Below, piece after piece: positions 1-4,688 of a DNA stretch of 5,491 nucleotides (the first letter of the stretch is position 1; each line of letters begins with the position of its first letter). The DNA lies in the NCBI GenBank assembly GCA_013375335.1, contig JABXJZ010000106.1, forward strand, positions 1 through 5,491, read 5' to 3'. The notes under the pieces are model-generated. The model had not been told where the DNA came from. It ran no database searches and saw only the letters and a list, made by a program, of their open reading frames with translations. The position numbers and the translations under genes were made by a program. Origin of the DNA: Desulfobacterales bacterium. GTDB taxonomy: Bacteria; Desulfobacterota; DSM-4660; Desulfatiglandales; B25-G16.

Positions 1-11
1 GTCCCCCCTTC

Positions 12-35
12 CCTCTTTTTCGAGCTAAAAAGAGG
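12..35. terminator. AT-rich perfect hairpin, possible terminator
   Basis: CCTCTTTTT (12-20) and AAAAAGAGG (27-35) are exact reverse complements around a six-base loop. On the plus strand the stem is followed by ATTATTGTTT, a loose T-rich tail, so it could end transcription of a gene left of the window. A second small hairpin, TGTTTG/CAAACA (41-62), lies beside it and could serve the minus-strand gene that stops at 122. The stem is rich in A-T pairs and has no clean T-run, so terminator function is only a guess; the inverted repeat itself is certain. Confidence 0.3.
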
Positions 36-121
36 ATTATTGTTTGAGAAAGTGAACAAACAGGAAATATGAGCAAATAATTTATCGCGAATTACGCTGG
101 ACTGCTGGATGGATTGGCGAA

Positions 122-289
122 TTACTTTTTCTCCTGACGTTTCACCCTGCAGCACCAATCCCTCTTTAATGCCAGAATTGCCAGCAACGCTCCTAAGACC
201 GTGAGAGCGATGGGAGCCCATGAGACATGCCACCACGCAAAAACAATGACTAAGGCTGCAAAGACAAATCTACAATAACAGGCTACCAT
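122..289 (-). CDS. Small two-helix membrane protein, unknown function
   Basis: Encodes 55 residues. Two hydrophobic segments (about residues 8-20 and 25-41) are separated by a short turn (HVSW), and the tail is basic (KRDWCCRVKRQEKK), which should stay in the cytoplasm. Cysteines sit at residues 4, 6, 46 and 47. The reading frame runs open to a TTG at 355, but I place the start at 289. A GGAGG (299-295) lies five bases before that ATG, and the upstream TTG is the first half of a TTGACA -35 box. I do not recognise the family; size and layout recall small DUF2892/YgaP-tail-like membrane proteins, without a diagnostic motif. It is transcribed away from the methyltransferase gene. A real gene is likely because promoter, SD and a sensible membrane protein all agree. 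Confidence 0.62.
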   Translation of the reverse strand: MVACYCRFVFAALVIVFAWWHVSWAPIALTVLGALLAILALKRDWCCRVKRQEKK

Positions 290-325
290 TTTGTCCTCCA
301 TCAAAGTTGTTAAAGGTGGTGAACC

Positions 326-355
326 ATAATTCAAAACATGCTCATATAATGTCAA
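326..355 (-). promoter_or_regulatory. Sigma70-type promoter for the small membrane protein
   Basis: On the minus strand a perfect TTGACA (355-350) is followed after 18 bases by AATTAT (331-326), a four-of-six match to TATAAT. Transcription would begin near 319, giving a leader of about 30 bases that contains the GGAGG at 299-295. The fit of promoter, leader length and SD supports the start codon at 289. Confidence 0.5.
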
Positions 356-382
356 GATATTTATGCATTAATTATAAAAGAA

Positions 383-413
383 AGGCGTCATCCCTCAAAA
401 ATGGGGACGGAGG
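383..413. repeat. Imperfect hairpin resembling a REP/IS200-associated palindrome
   Basis: The stretch from GGCGTCATCCC to GGGGACGG folds imperfectly: CGT/ACG and CCC/GGG pairs with small bulges around a TCAAAAAT loop. The AATGGGGACGG word resembles short intergenic palindromes that I associate with REP-associated (Y1/IS200-like) transposases in anaerobes; that link is from memory. It lies in the 352-base gap between the divergent genes at 122-289 and 642-1505. Apart from this element and the control sites listed separately, I see no gene in that gap. Confidence 0.3.
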
Positions 414-495
414 TTCTATGAAAGTGAAAGTGGTCTACCTTTGACTCTTATGGCTCTCATGGACTTGATCGAGCAGTTTCATAGCACGAACCCCC

Positions 496-526
496 TTTCA
501 GTATCTTACGGTTTGTATGCTACAAT
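496..526 (+). promoter_or_regulatory. Possible extended -10 promoter upstream of methyltransferase gene
   Basis: TACAAT (521-526) is preceded by TG one base away (518-519), the extended -10 arrangement. A poor -35 candidate, TTTCAG (496-501), is 19 bases upstream. Transcription from about 533 would give a leader of roughly 110 bases carrying the inverted repeat at 574-606. This competes with the TATAAT at 610-615. Confidence 0.25.
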
Positions 527-543
527 GGTTCTTGGCAAACATA

Positions 544-558
544 TTGAAGTTATTTCAA
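544..558. promoter_or_regulatory. LysR-family/MetR-like binding box
   Basis: The 15 bases TTGAAGTTATTTCAA form an interrupted palindrome. The core matches the MetR recognition pattern TGAA-NNTNN-TTCA exactly and also fits the general LysR pattern T-N11-A. Its centre (551) lies about 70 bases before the transcription start predicted from the TATAAT at 610-615, close to where LysR activators usually bind. MetR controls methionine genes in proteobacteria, and the gene downstream is a homocysteine methyltransferase homologue. No metR gene is present in the window, so the regulator is inferred only. Confidence 0.4.
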
Positions 559-573
559 GATTCTAATACGATT

Positions 574-606
574 CCTATTTTGCAGTAATATAAAACTGCA
601 AATAGG
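574..606. promoter_or_regulatory. Inverted repeat overlapping the -35 region
   Basis: CCTATTTTGCAG (574-585) and CTGCAAATAGG (596-606) are reverse complements apart from one extra T, with a 10-base AT-only centre. The repeat covers the place where a -35 box would sit for the TATAAT at 610-615. It could therefore be an operator. If transcription starts further upstream it would instead form a hairpin in the leader. The repeat is seen directly; its role is inferred. Confidence 0.4.
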
Positions 607-609
607 CAC

Positions 610-615
610 TATAAT
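610..615 (+). promoter_or_regulatory. Perfect TATAAT -10 box for the methyltransferase gene
   Basis: TATAAT at 610-615 would start transcription near 622, only about 20 bases before the ATG at 642. No convincing -35 lies 16-18 bases upstream, which would suit an activator-dependent promoter using the LysR-type box at 544-558. The leader has almost no Shine-Dalgarno sequence (only TAAG at 629-632). Confidence 0.4.
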
Positions 616-641
616 TCAAGGTTAGCGCTAAGAAATACGAA

Positions 642-1505
642 ATGAACCTATCGGAATTTCTCACAAATACAGAGCCTATCTTGCTTGATGGAGCGATGGG
701 GACTCAGTTAGCACAAGCTGGATTGAAGATGGGCGGCCAAAGCAATGTCACTCATCCGAAAGAGGTGCTGGCCATTCACCAACAATATGCTGATTGTGGA
801 GTTCATATCTTGATAACCAACACTCTTACAATGAACCGAATTTACATTGAGGCGCACAATATAGATGTAGATGTTCGAGAAGTAAACCTGGCAGGTGTTA
901 AACTTGCCAAATCCGCCATACGCGAGGGTCAGTATGTGTTGGGGGATGTCAGTTCAACAGGCAAAATGCTTGAACCCTACGGAGACCTGTCGGAATCAAA
1001 TGCTTTCGAGGCATTCAAGGAGCAAGCAACGGTGTTAGCCGAAGGCGGTGTAGATGGTTTCATCGTTGAGACTATGTTTGACCTGAGAGAAGCGCTCTGT
1101 GCTCTACGTGCCTGCAGGAATGTCGCTCCCCTTCCGGTGATTGCCTCGATGGCCTTTACAACCTCGGAAAAAGGAGGTCGTACTCTGATGGGAAATTCTG
1201 CAAGAGAATGCGCCACCCTACTCACCAAGGCAGGAGCCAGCGCTATTGGTGGAAACTGTGGTGATCTCGACCCCTCACAGATGGCAGAAGTTGTGTGCCT
1301 TCTTAAGCAGGCAACATCATTACCCGTTTTGGCTCAACCCAATGCGGGAAAACCCAGGTTGGTCGGTAACCAAACAGTGTTTGATATGTCTCCGACTGAA
1401 TTTGCTTCAGGGATATCTAAATGTCTGCAAGCCGGTGCGCAACTTGTAGGTGGTTGTTGTGGCACATCACCCGCCCATATTCGTGCCGTAGCAGCCGCGT
1501 TATAA
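642..1505 (+). CDS. Homocysteine S-methyltransferase family protein
   Basis: A 287-residue single-domain zinc methyltransferase of the S-methyl_trans family, the fold that forms the N-terminal homocysteine-binding module of MetH and also BHMT and MmuM. Visible family marks are DGAMGTQL (residues 16-23), TNT (59-61), GGNCG (203-207) and GGCCGT (270-275); Cys206, Cys272 and Cys273 are the three expected zinc ligands. The length fits one TIM-barrel domain; MetH's methyltetrahydrofolate, cobalamin and activation domains are absent. It should move a methyl group to homocysteine (or a related thiol) in the cytoplasm. The donor cannot be read from sequence: methyl-corrinoid protein, S-methylmethionine and betaine are all possible, and the MetH-like DGAMGT and GGCCGT motifs lean towards a corrinoid partner encoded elsewhere. 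The ATG is used although its SD is weak. The nearest downstream gene is 194 bases away, so it is probably monocistronic, perhaps under MetR-like control. Confidence 0.88.
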   Translation: MNLSEFLTNTEPILLDGAMGTQLAQAGLKMGGQSNVTHPKEVLAIHQQYADCGVHILITNTLTMNRIYIEAHNIDVDVREVNLAGVKLAKSAIREGQYVLGDVSSTGKMLEPYGDLSESNAFEAFKEQATVLAEGGVDGFIVETMFDLREALCALRACRNVAPLPVIASMAFTTSEKGGRTLMGNSARECATLLTKAGASAIGGNCGDLDPSQMAEVVCLLKQATSLPVLAQPNAGKPRLVGNQTVFDMSPTEFASGISKCLQAGAQLVGGCCGTSPAHIRAVAAAL

Positions 1506-1512
1506 CAAATTG

Positions 1513-1600
1513 AACTATAAAAAAGGCAGGCTCTAACTCTTGTTGCACCAGACCGTAACCCGCTGTCTGGGTTCCTGCTGGTGAACTTTTCGTTATAGTT
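1513..1600 (+). other. Candidate structured RNA or hairpin element
   Basis: Nested complementary segments give one long branched fold. AACTATAA (1513-1520) pairs with TTATAGTT (1593-1600). AAAAG (1521-1525) pairs with CTTTT (1586-1590) past a two-base bulge. GCAGG (1526-1530) pairs with CCTGC (1574-1578), and CCAGAC (1548-1553) with GTCTGG (1565-1570). CACCAG (1546-1551) could instead pair with CTGGTG (1578-1583), so two exclusive folds exist. It starts seven bases after the methyltransferase stop and has no T-run after it, so it is not a standard terminator. I do not recognise B12-box or SAM riboswitch consensus in it. GTTATAG recurs at 1613-1619, 21 bases after the copy at 1592-1598. Confidence 0.35.
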
Positions 1601-1644
1601 TAGCTTCAGGAAGTTATAGATACTGCTTATTAGCTAACTGCTGT

Positions 1645-1693
1645 GGTTACCCCCATTCAGGTCAGGTAGTTTATCAACGTTAACCCAGGGGGG
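1645..1693 (+). promoter_or_regulatory. G-rich Shine-Dalgarno with upstream complementary segments
   Basis: AGGGGGG (1687-1693) stands six bases before the ATG at 1700 and fixes that start. Upstream, CCCCC (1650-1654) can pair with the G run, and GGTTA (1645-1649) with TAACC (1681-1685). The order of the four segments is that of a pseudoknot, or the two helices may be alternatives. Either way the ribosome binding site could be masked. The complementarity is seen; the regulatory role is speculative. Confidence 0.3.
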
Positions 1694-1699
1694 ATTATC

Positions 1700-2740
1700 A
1701 TGAAGGGGATTACCAGGAGAGAGTTTGTTAAGACGGTAGTCATTGGTGGCGCTTCCTTAACTCTAGGAGGCGCAATATCCCATAAACCGTTAGAGGCCCT
1801 CGCCTCAGGCAAATACGACATTGGTCAGTGCAAGAGTGTAAGGATAACCTGTATTTCCGAGCTTGGCTGGTTTGACTCGAAAAAGTTAGTTAGCCAGGTG
1901 AAGGCTGCAGGGGGATTCAAAATCAGCCAATGGGTAATACCTTGGGACCCACAGAATGCCGCCGGAAGTTGCTCCTTAATTGAGGTTGGGTTGCTGGATG
2001 GAAGCCATCACAAATTCCTAGTAGATACCGGGTGGAACAGGTACTACATGGATCAGGCCTTCAAGCGCGAGGGTATCGATAAGATGCTCAAGCACGGCGA
2101 GATTGAATTCCTCTTCATAAGCCATGAGCATCTCGACCATCTGTGGGGACTAGAGACAACCCTAAGGTACAACCCTCAAATAAGTATGTTTATCCCCAGC
2201 ACGTTCTACTCAGAGGGAATGCACTACGTGCGAGGAGCGGCCTTTAATGAATGCAATGCGGCAAACAGAATTTCCCATCAAGGAAGGCTTATTAAGCTAC
2301 AACCTGGCACCATAAATGAACTCTATCCAGGGGCTGCTGCAGTCACCTTTGATCTGCCGATAATCGGCAGGGTGAGAGGAGAAGAATCCTTCTATTTCAA
2401 TGTTAAGGATAAAGGGATGGTCTTGGTCACTGGTTGCTGCCACCAGAACACCATTACCTTTGCCGACTTCGCGATAGACAAGATCAAAGGTGGAGCTAAT
2501 ATGTATGGTATTTATGGGGGTTTGCATATCGCTCCATTTGGACCTATGAATCCAGATAGAGAATTTATCGTCAAGGAGATGGGGAAATATAGCTTCAAGA
2601 AGGTTGCCTGCAACCATTGCACAGGTGAAGTTGCGGTCAAGAGAATGGTTGAGCTAGGGTACCCGGTGGTGAGAGGGACCGCACGATTTGGATCTAAGAG
2701 CGACTTGTACGTTGGAAATGGGGATGTAGTTGAATTTTGA
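1700..2740 (+). CDS. Tat-exported MBL-fold metallo-hydrolase (COG1237-like)
   Basis: A 346-residue protein with a clear twin-arginine signal: TRREFVK at residues 5-11, a weakly hydrophobic stretch to about 27, and an A-L-A cleavage site ending at residue 35. The mature part has the metallo-beta-lactamase motif HEHLDH (His142, His144, Asp146, His147). Further likely metal or substrate residues follow: GCCH (His248), GGLH (His276) and NHCTG (His306). The last two motifs recall the COG1237 group, annotated after archaeal dihydropterin ribofuranosylaminobenzene phosphate synthase-like proteins. Those are typically cytoplasmic and shorter, so Tat export and the added segment at about residues 36-85 are distinctive. 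It probably folds with its metals in the cytoplasm and then acts outside the membrane as a hydrolase on an unknown substrate. An SD of AGGGGGG at 1687-1693 supports the start. It lies 177 bases before the dehalogenase start; whether they cooperate is unknown. Confidence 0.85.
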   Translation: MKGITRREFVKTVVIGGASLTLGGAISHKPLEALASGKYDIGQCKSVRITCISELGWFDSKKLVSQVKAAGGFKISQWVIPWDPQNAAGSCSLIEVGLLDGSHHKFLVDTGWNRYYMDQAFKREGIDKMLKHGEIEFLFISHEHLDHLWGLETTLRYNPQISMFIPSTFYSEGMHYVRGAAFNECNAANRISHQGRLIKLQPGTINELYPGAAAVTFDLPIIGRVRGEESFYFNVKDKGMVLVTGCCHQNTITFADFAIDKIKGGANMYGIYGGLHIAPFGPMNPDREFIVKEMGKYSFKKVACNHCTGEVAVKRMVELGYPVVRGTARFGSKSDLYVGNGDVVEF

Positions 2741-2812
2741 CATTCTCCCTGAACACAGATCCCGGCAAACCAAGGATAAAGGAATCCTATTAAGCATAAA
2801 ATACATCGTAAT

Positions 2813-2842
2813 TTGTTAAAGAGGGACGTCCATTTGTAAATA
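2813..2842 (+). promoter_or_regulatory. Possible promoter of the dehalogenase gene
   Basis: TTGTTA (2813-2818) and TAAATA (2837-2842) are separated by 18 bases, giving a moderate sigma70-type match with a start near 2849. The palindrome GGACGTCC (2824-2831) lies inside the spacer, a typical operator position. An alternative TTGACA overlaps the stop codon of the previous gene (2737-2742) but has no -10 at the right distance. Confidence 0.35.
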
Positions 2843-2888
2843 AGTCCCACTTTCTAAAGGGATACTGATTTGCCAATGGACGTCCCTC
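2821..2888. repeat. Perfect 14-bp inverted repeat flanking 40 bases
   Basis: GAGGGACGTCCATT (2821-2834) and AATGGACGTCCCTC (2875-2888) are exact reverse complements. Each arm contains the self-complementary octamer GGACGTCC (2824-2831 and 2878-2885), with centres 54 bases apart, about five helical turns. Two readings compete. One is a pair of operator sites, one inside the promoter spacer and one downstream of the transcription start. The other is a 68-bp palindromic mini-element of REP or MITE type that has landed here. The right arm overlaps the upstream alternative start codons of the dehalogenase gene. Confidence 0.6.
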
Positions 2889-2904
2889 ACTCACAAGATT
2901 TCCT

Positions 2905-2910
2905 AGGGGG
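2905..2910 (+). promoter_or_regulatory. Shine-Dalgarno that decides the dehalogenase start
   Basis: AGGGGG is seven bases before the ATG at 2918. The frame is open further up, to a TTG at 2870 and an ATG at 2876, and AAAGGG (2856-2861) could serve the TTG. I prefer 2918 because its SD matches those of the two neighbouring plus-strand genes, because the first membrane helix begins directly at that methionine, and because the earlier starts lie at or just before the right arm of the inverted repeat. Confidence 0.5.
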
Positions 2911-2917
2911 CAAGAAG

Positions 2918-4357
2918 ATGCTTACTGTTCTGATTTTTATAGCAGCACTGGCCCTGCTAGGTCAGGCATTCATTGGCCTGACCTTTTTTGTTTCATGCAT
3001 CTGGGAAGGAGAGAAGAGGGCCACTGTTTTTGCTGGATTGCAATTCTCAGGGATGCTGGCCCTGGCGGTTGTCTTCCTTTTCCTCACAGGGGCCGGTCTT
3101 TTTGAGACCGACATTGGCCTTACGTTCCTGGTTGGGGGGCTTGTTCTTGGCGCTATAGCCTCTTTTCTCCTCATGAGAAGAACTGCGGCAAACCTTAGGG
3201 CCCTGGAAGGGACAAGGGGATTGATCATTGGAAATGTGAAAAGACATGATGAGAGAGAGATAGTCTTTGCAAGGAATCGATCTATTCGGCCCAGTTCAGA
3301 ACAGTATAGGGTATTTTACAGAGAGCACCCTGAATATGAGGAATACGATGCTAAGAGAAGGGAGAAGGGAGGGCCTCTGGGACACCCCGGCACAATAGAT
3401 ACACCCAATGAAGGGTTAAATGTGGCAGCGGCCCTGGCATCCTTATCCATTCCAATCTATCTTTCTACTCCTGATAAAGTTGAGCCGGAAACCCACCCCG
3501 AGATGAGAGGAAAGAAGATTAATCTCAGTCCTGAGGAGGCAACAGAGAGGACCAAGGGCTATACCAAGACCCTTGGGGCTGATCTGGTTGGGATAGCCGA
3601 GATCAACCCTCTCTGGATCTATTCCCACAGAGGAGAGATCTTTTACGAGAATTGGGAGGATTGGGGCAAAGAGATCGAAGTGAGGCATAGATATGCGGTT
3701 GTCTTTGCCGTGGAGATGTCGTTTGAAATGGTAGGCACTGGCCCCCATACACCCACGATGATTGAAAGCATGCGTAATTATGCAAAAGGGGCCCATATCG
3801 CCACTCAGCTGGCGAGCTTCATTGCCAACCTCGGGTATTCCGCTACGGCAAGTCACCTTCGTCATTACGAGGCCGTCTTGGTTCCAATGGCAGTAGATGC
3901 GGGTTTGGGTGAGTTGGGCCGACTCGGGTATTTGATCACAAAGGAGTTTGGCCCGAGGGTGAGGCTAGGGGCGGTAACTACTGACCTTCCTCTCATGCCT
4001 GACAAACCAGTGGACATGGGAGTTGAGGATTTTTGCAGGATCTGTAATAAATGCGCCATGTGCTGCCCTTCCAATTCCATTCCTCTGGGAGATCGTGCCA
4101 TGTGCAATGGGAGCCTTCGGTGGAAGTTGAATGCCGAGACCTGTTTTGAGTACTGGGGAGGTGTTGGAACCGACTGCAACATTTGCATGAGGGTGTGCCC
4201 GTGGAGTCACGCAAGGACATTCCCCCACAAGGTGGTAGTGGAACTCGTTACCAGAAACAGAACCTCAAGGCGCCTCTTTTCATTTATGGATGATATCTTT
4301 TATGGAAAGAGGCCAAAGCCAAAGGCTCCCCCGAGATGGGCTCAATTTAATAATTAA
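2918..4357 (+). CDS. Reductive dehalogenase (RdhA) homologue with N-terminal membrane helices
   Basis: 479 residues from this ATG (495 from a TTG at 2870, the numbering used here). Three membrane helices come first (about 18-44, 52-78, 84-102), with WEGEKRA between the first two and a basic stretch (RRTAANLRALEGTR) after the third. The rest is an RdhA catalytic domain. It has GADLVG and NPLWIYSH (236-253), NYAKGAHIATQLASFIANLGYSA (starting at 303, Tyr304 the candidate catalytic tyrosine), AGLGELGR (344-351) and TDLP (371-374). Cluster motifs are C389-x2-C392-x2-C395-x3-C399-P and C425...C436-x2-C439-x3-C443-P, and the C-terminal DDIFYG is also family-typical. It should bind a corrinoid and two 4Fe-4S clusters and reduce a halogenated or other leaving-group substrate that cannot be read from sequence. 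There is no Tat signal and no separate rdhB nearby; the helices appear to replace that anchor. QueG shares the core fold, but the membrane region, extra N-terminal length and RdhA-type AGLGELGR argue against it. Confidence 0.88.
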   Translation: MLTVLIFIAALALLGQAFIGLTFFVSCIWEGEKRATVFAGLQFSGMLALAVVFLFLTGAGLFETDIGLTFLVGGLVLGAIASFLLMRRTAANLRALEGTRGLIIGNVKRHDEREIVFARNRSIRPSSEQYRVFYREHPEYEEYDAKRREKGGPLGHPGTIDTPNEGLNVAAALASLSIPIYLSTPDKVEPETHPEMRGKKINLSPEEATERTKGYTKTLGADLVGIAEINPLWIYSHRGEIFYENWEDWGKEIEVRHRYAVVFAVEMSFEMVGTGPHTPTMIESMRNYAKGAHIATQLASFIANLGYSATASHLRHYEAVLVPMAVDAGLGELGRLGYLITKEFGPRVRLGAVTTDLPLMPDKPVDMGVEDFCRICNKCAMCCPSNSIPLGDRAMCNGSLRWKLNAETCFEYWGGVGTDCNICMRVCPWSHARTFPHKVVVELVTRNRTSRRLFSFMDDIFYGKRPKPKAPPRWAQFNN

Positions 4358-4598
4358 AAAAACAATTTGGGCTCAGGTCTTGAATCGTGAATTGCCACTC
4401 CCCTGTGAGATGAGCAAGCCCCTATTCCAGAAAAACCACCTCCGCGCCAATTGGTAAACTTCATCGGGATTATTGGGTTCCACCTTATATTGTGAACAAT
4501 TCCATGGGATGAGGAATATAAAGGGTCATACTAAATCCACTGAACACAAGATATGCCACTGGATGCTATCACATAATGGATCCTAGAGGAGACTAAGA
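4358..4598. other. Gene-free spacer after the dehalogenase gene
   Basis: I see no gene on either strand here. The part at 4363-4396 (around GGCTCAGGTCTTGAATCG) resembles a short intergenic word I associate with REP/IS200-type remnants in Desulfobacterota; CAATT (4363-4367) and AATTG (4390-4394) bracket it. GGGCT (4369-4373) can pair with AGCCC (about 4412-4416), a weak possible terminator stem. TTGTGAACAA (4490-4499) is a small interrupted palindrome. No clear promoter is visible: TTGTGA (4490) and TATAAA (4517) are 21 bases apart. Confidence 0.3.
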
Positions 4599-4685
4599 AT
4601 GCTGACTAGTCTCTTGAAAAGTTTACATTTGACTAAGATATTACTAGACTTAATGAAATTACTGGTAAGTTCTCAGGGGGGATAA
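4599..4685 (+). CDS. Possible 28-residue leucine-rich small ORF, coupled to the CBS gene
   Basis: ATG at 4599 has a very good SD, GAGGAGA (4586-4592), at about seven bases. The frame encodes 28 residues beginning MLTSLLKSLH, ten of them leucine, with lysines and a histidine spread so that much of it could form an amphipathic helix. It stops with TAA at 4683-4685, three bases before the ATG of the CBS protein, and its last codons run over that gene's AGGGGGG. Ribosomes finishing here would sit at the next start, so translational coupling or a leader-peptide role is natural. It could also act as a small membrane-active peptide. The counter-evidence is the short length, AT-rich codons, and a possible promoter inside it (4614-4642). 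Confidence 0.4.
   Translation: MLTSLLKSLHLTKILLDLMKLLVSSQGG
4614..4642 (+). promoter_or_regulatory. Weak candidate promoter before the CBS gene
   Basis: TTGAAA (4614-4619) and GATATT (4637-4642) are 17 bases apart, each a partial match to the sigma70 consensus, predicting a start near 4650. If this is the main promoter, the small ORF at 4599-4685 would not be transcribed from it and may be chance. Confidence 0.22.
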
Positions 4686-4688
4686 GAT

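Noticed and set aside
87..125. Direct repeat GCGAATTAC (87-95 and 117-125) as an attachment site or array
   Set aside because: Only two nine-base copies, one overlapping a stop codon; no integrase or further copies nearby.
122..355. Longer 77-residue form of the minus-strand membrane protein starting at TTG 355
   Set aside because: The TTG is the start of a TTGACA -35 box and the ATG at 289 has a well-placed GGAGG.
418..444. Eight-codon ORF (MKVKVVYL) with GGAGG at 409-413
   Set aside because: The SD is good but the spacing is only four bases, the peptide is tiny and nearly 200 bases from the next gene, and the GGAGG belongs to the hairpin-like patch at 383-413.
1506..1699. Cobalamin or SAM riboswitch before the MBL gene
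   Set aside because: No B12-box or SAM-I core sequence is visible; only generic stems are present.
2117..2150. DHLWG-like string in the MBL protein as a DxHxxG cobalamin-binding motif
   Set aside because: It is the end of the HEHLDH metal motif and lacks the spacing and the SxL and GG elements of a cobalamin domain.
2297..2850. Antisense ORFs opposite the MBL and dehalogenase genes
   Set aside because: They mirror strongly coding plus-strand frames, have no SD or recognisable domains, and are best explained as shadows.
2918..4357. Epoxyqueuosine reductase (QueG) as the identity of the FeS protein
   Set aside because: It shares the FeS and corrinoid fold, but three membrane helices, about 130 extra N-terminal residues, the AGLGELGR segment and the DDIFYG tail fit RdhA better.
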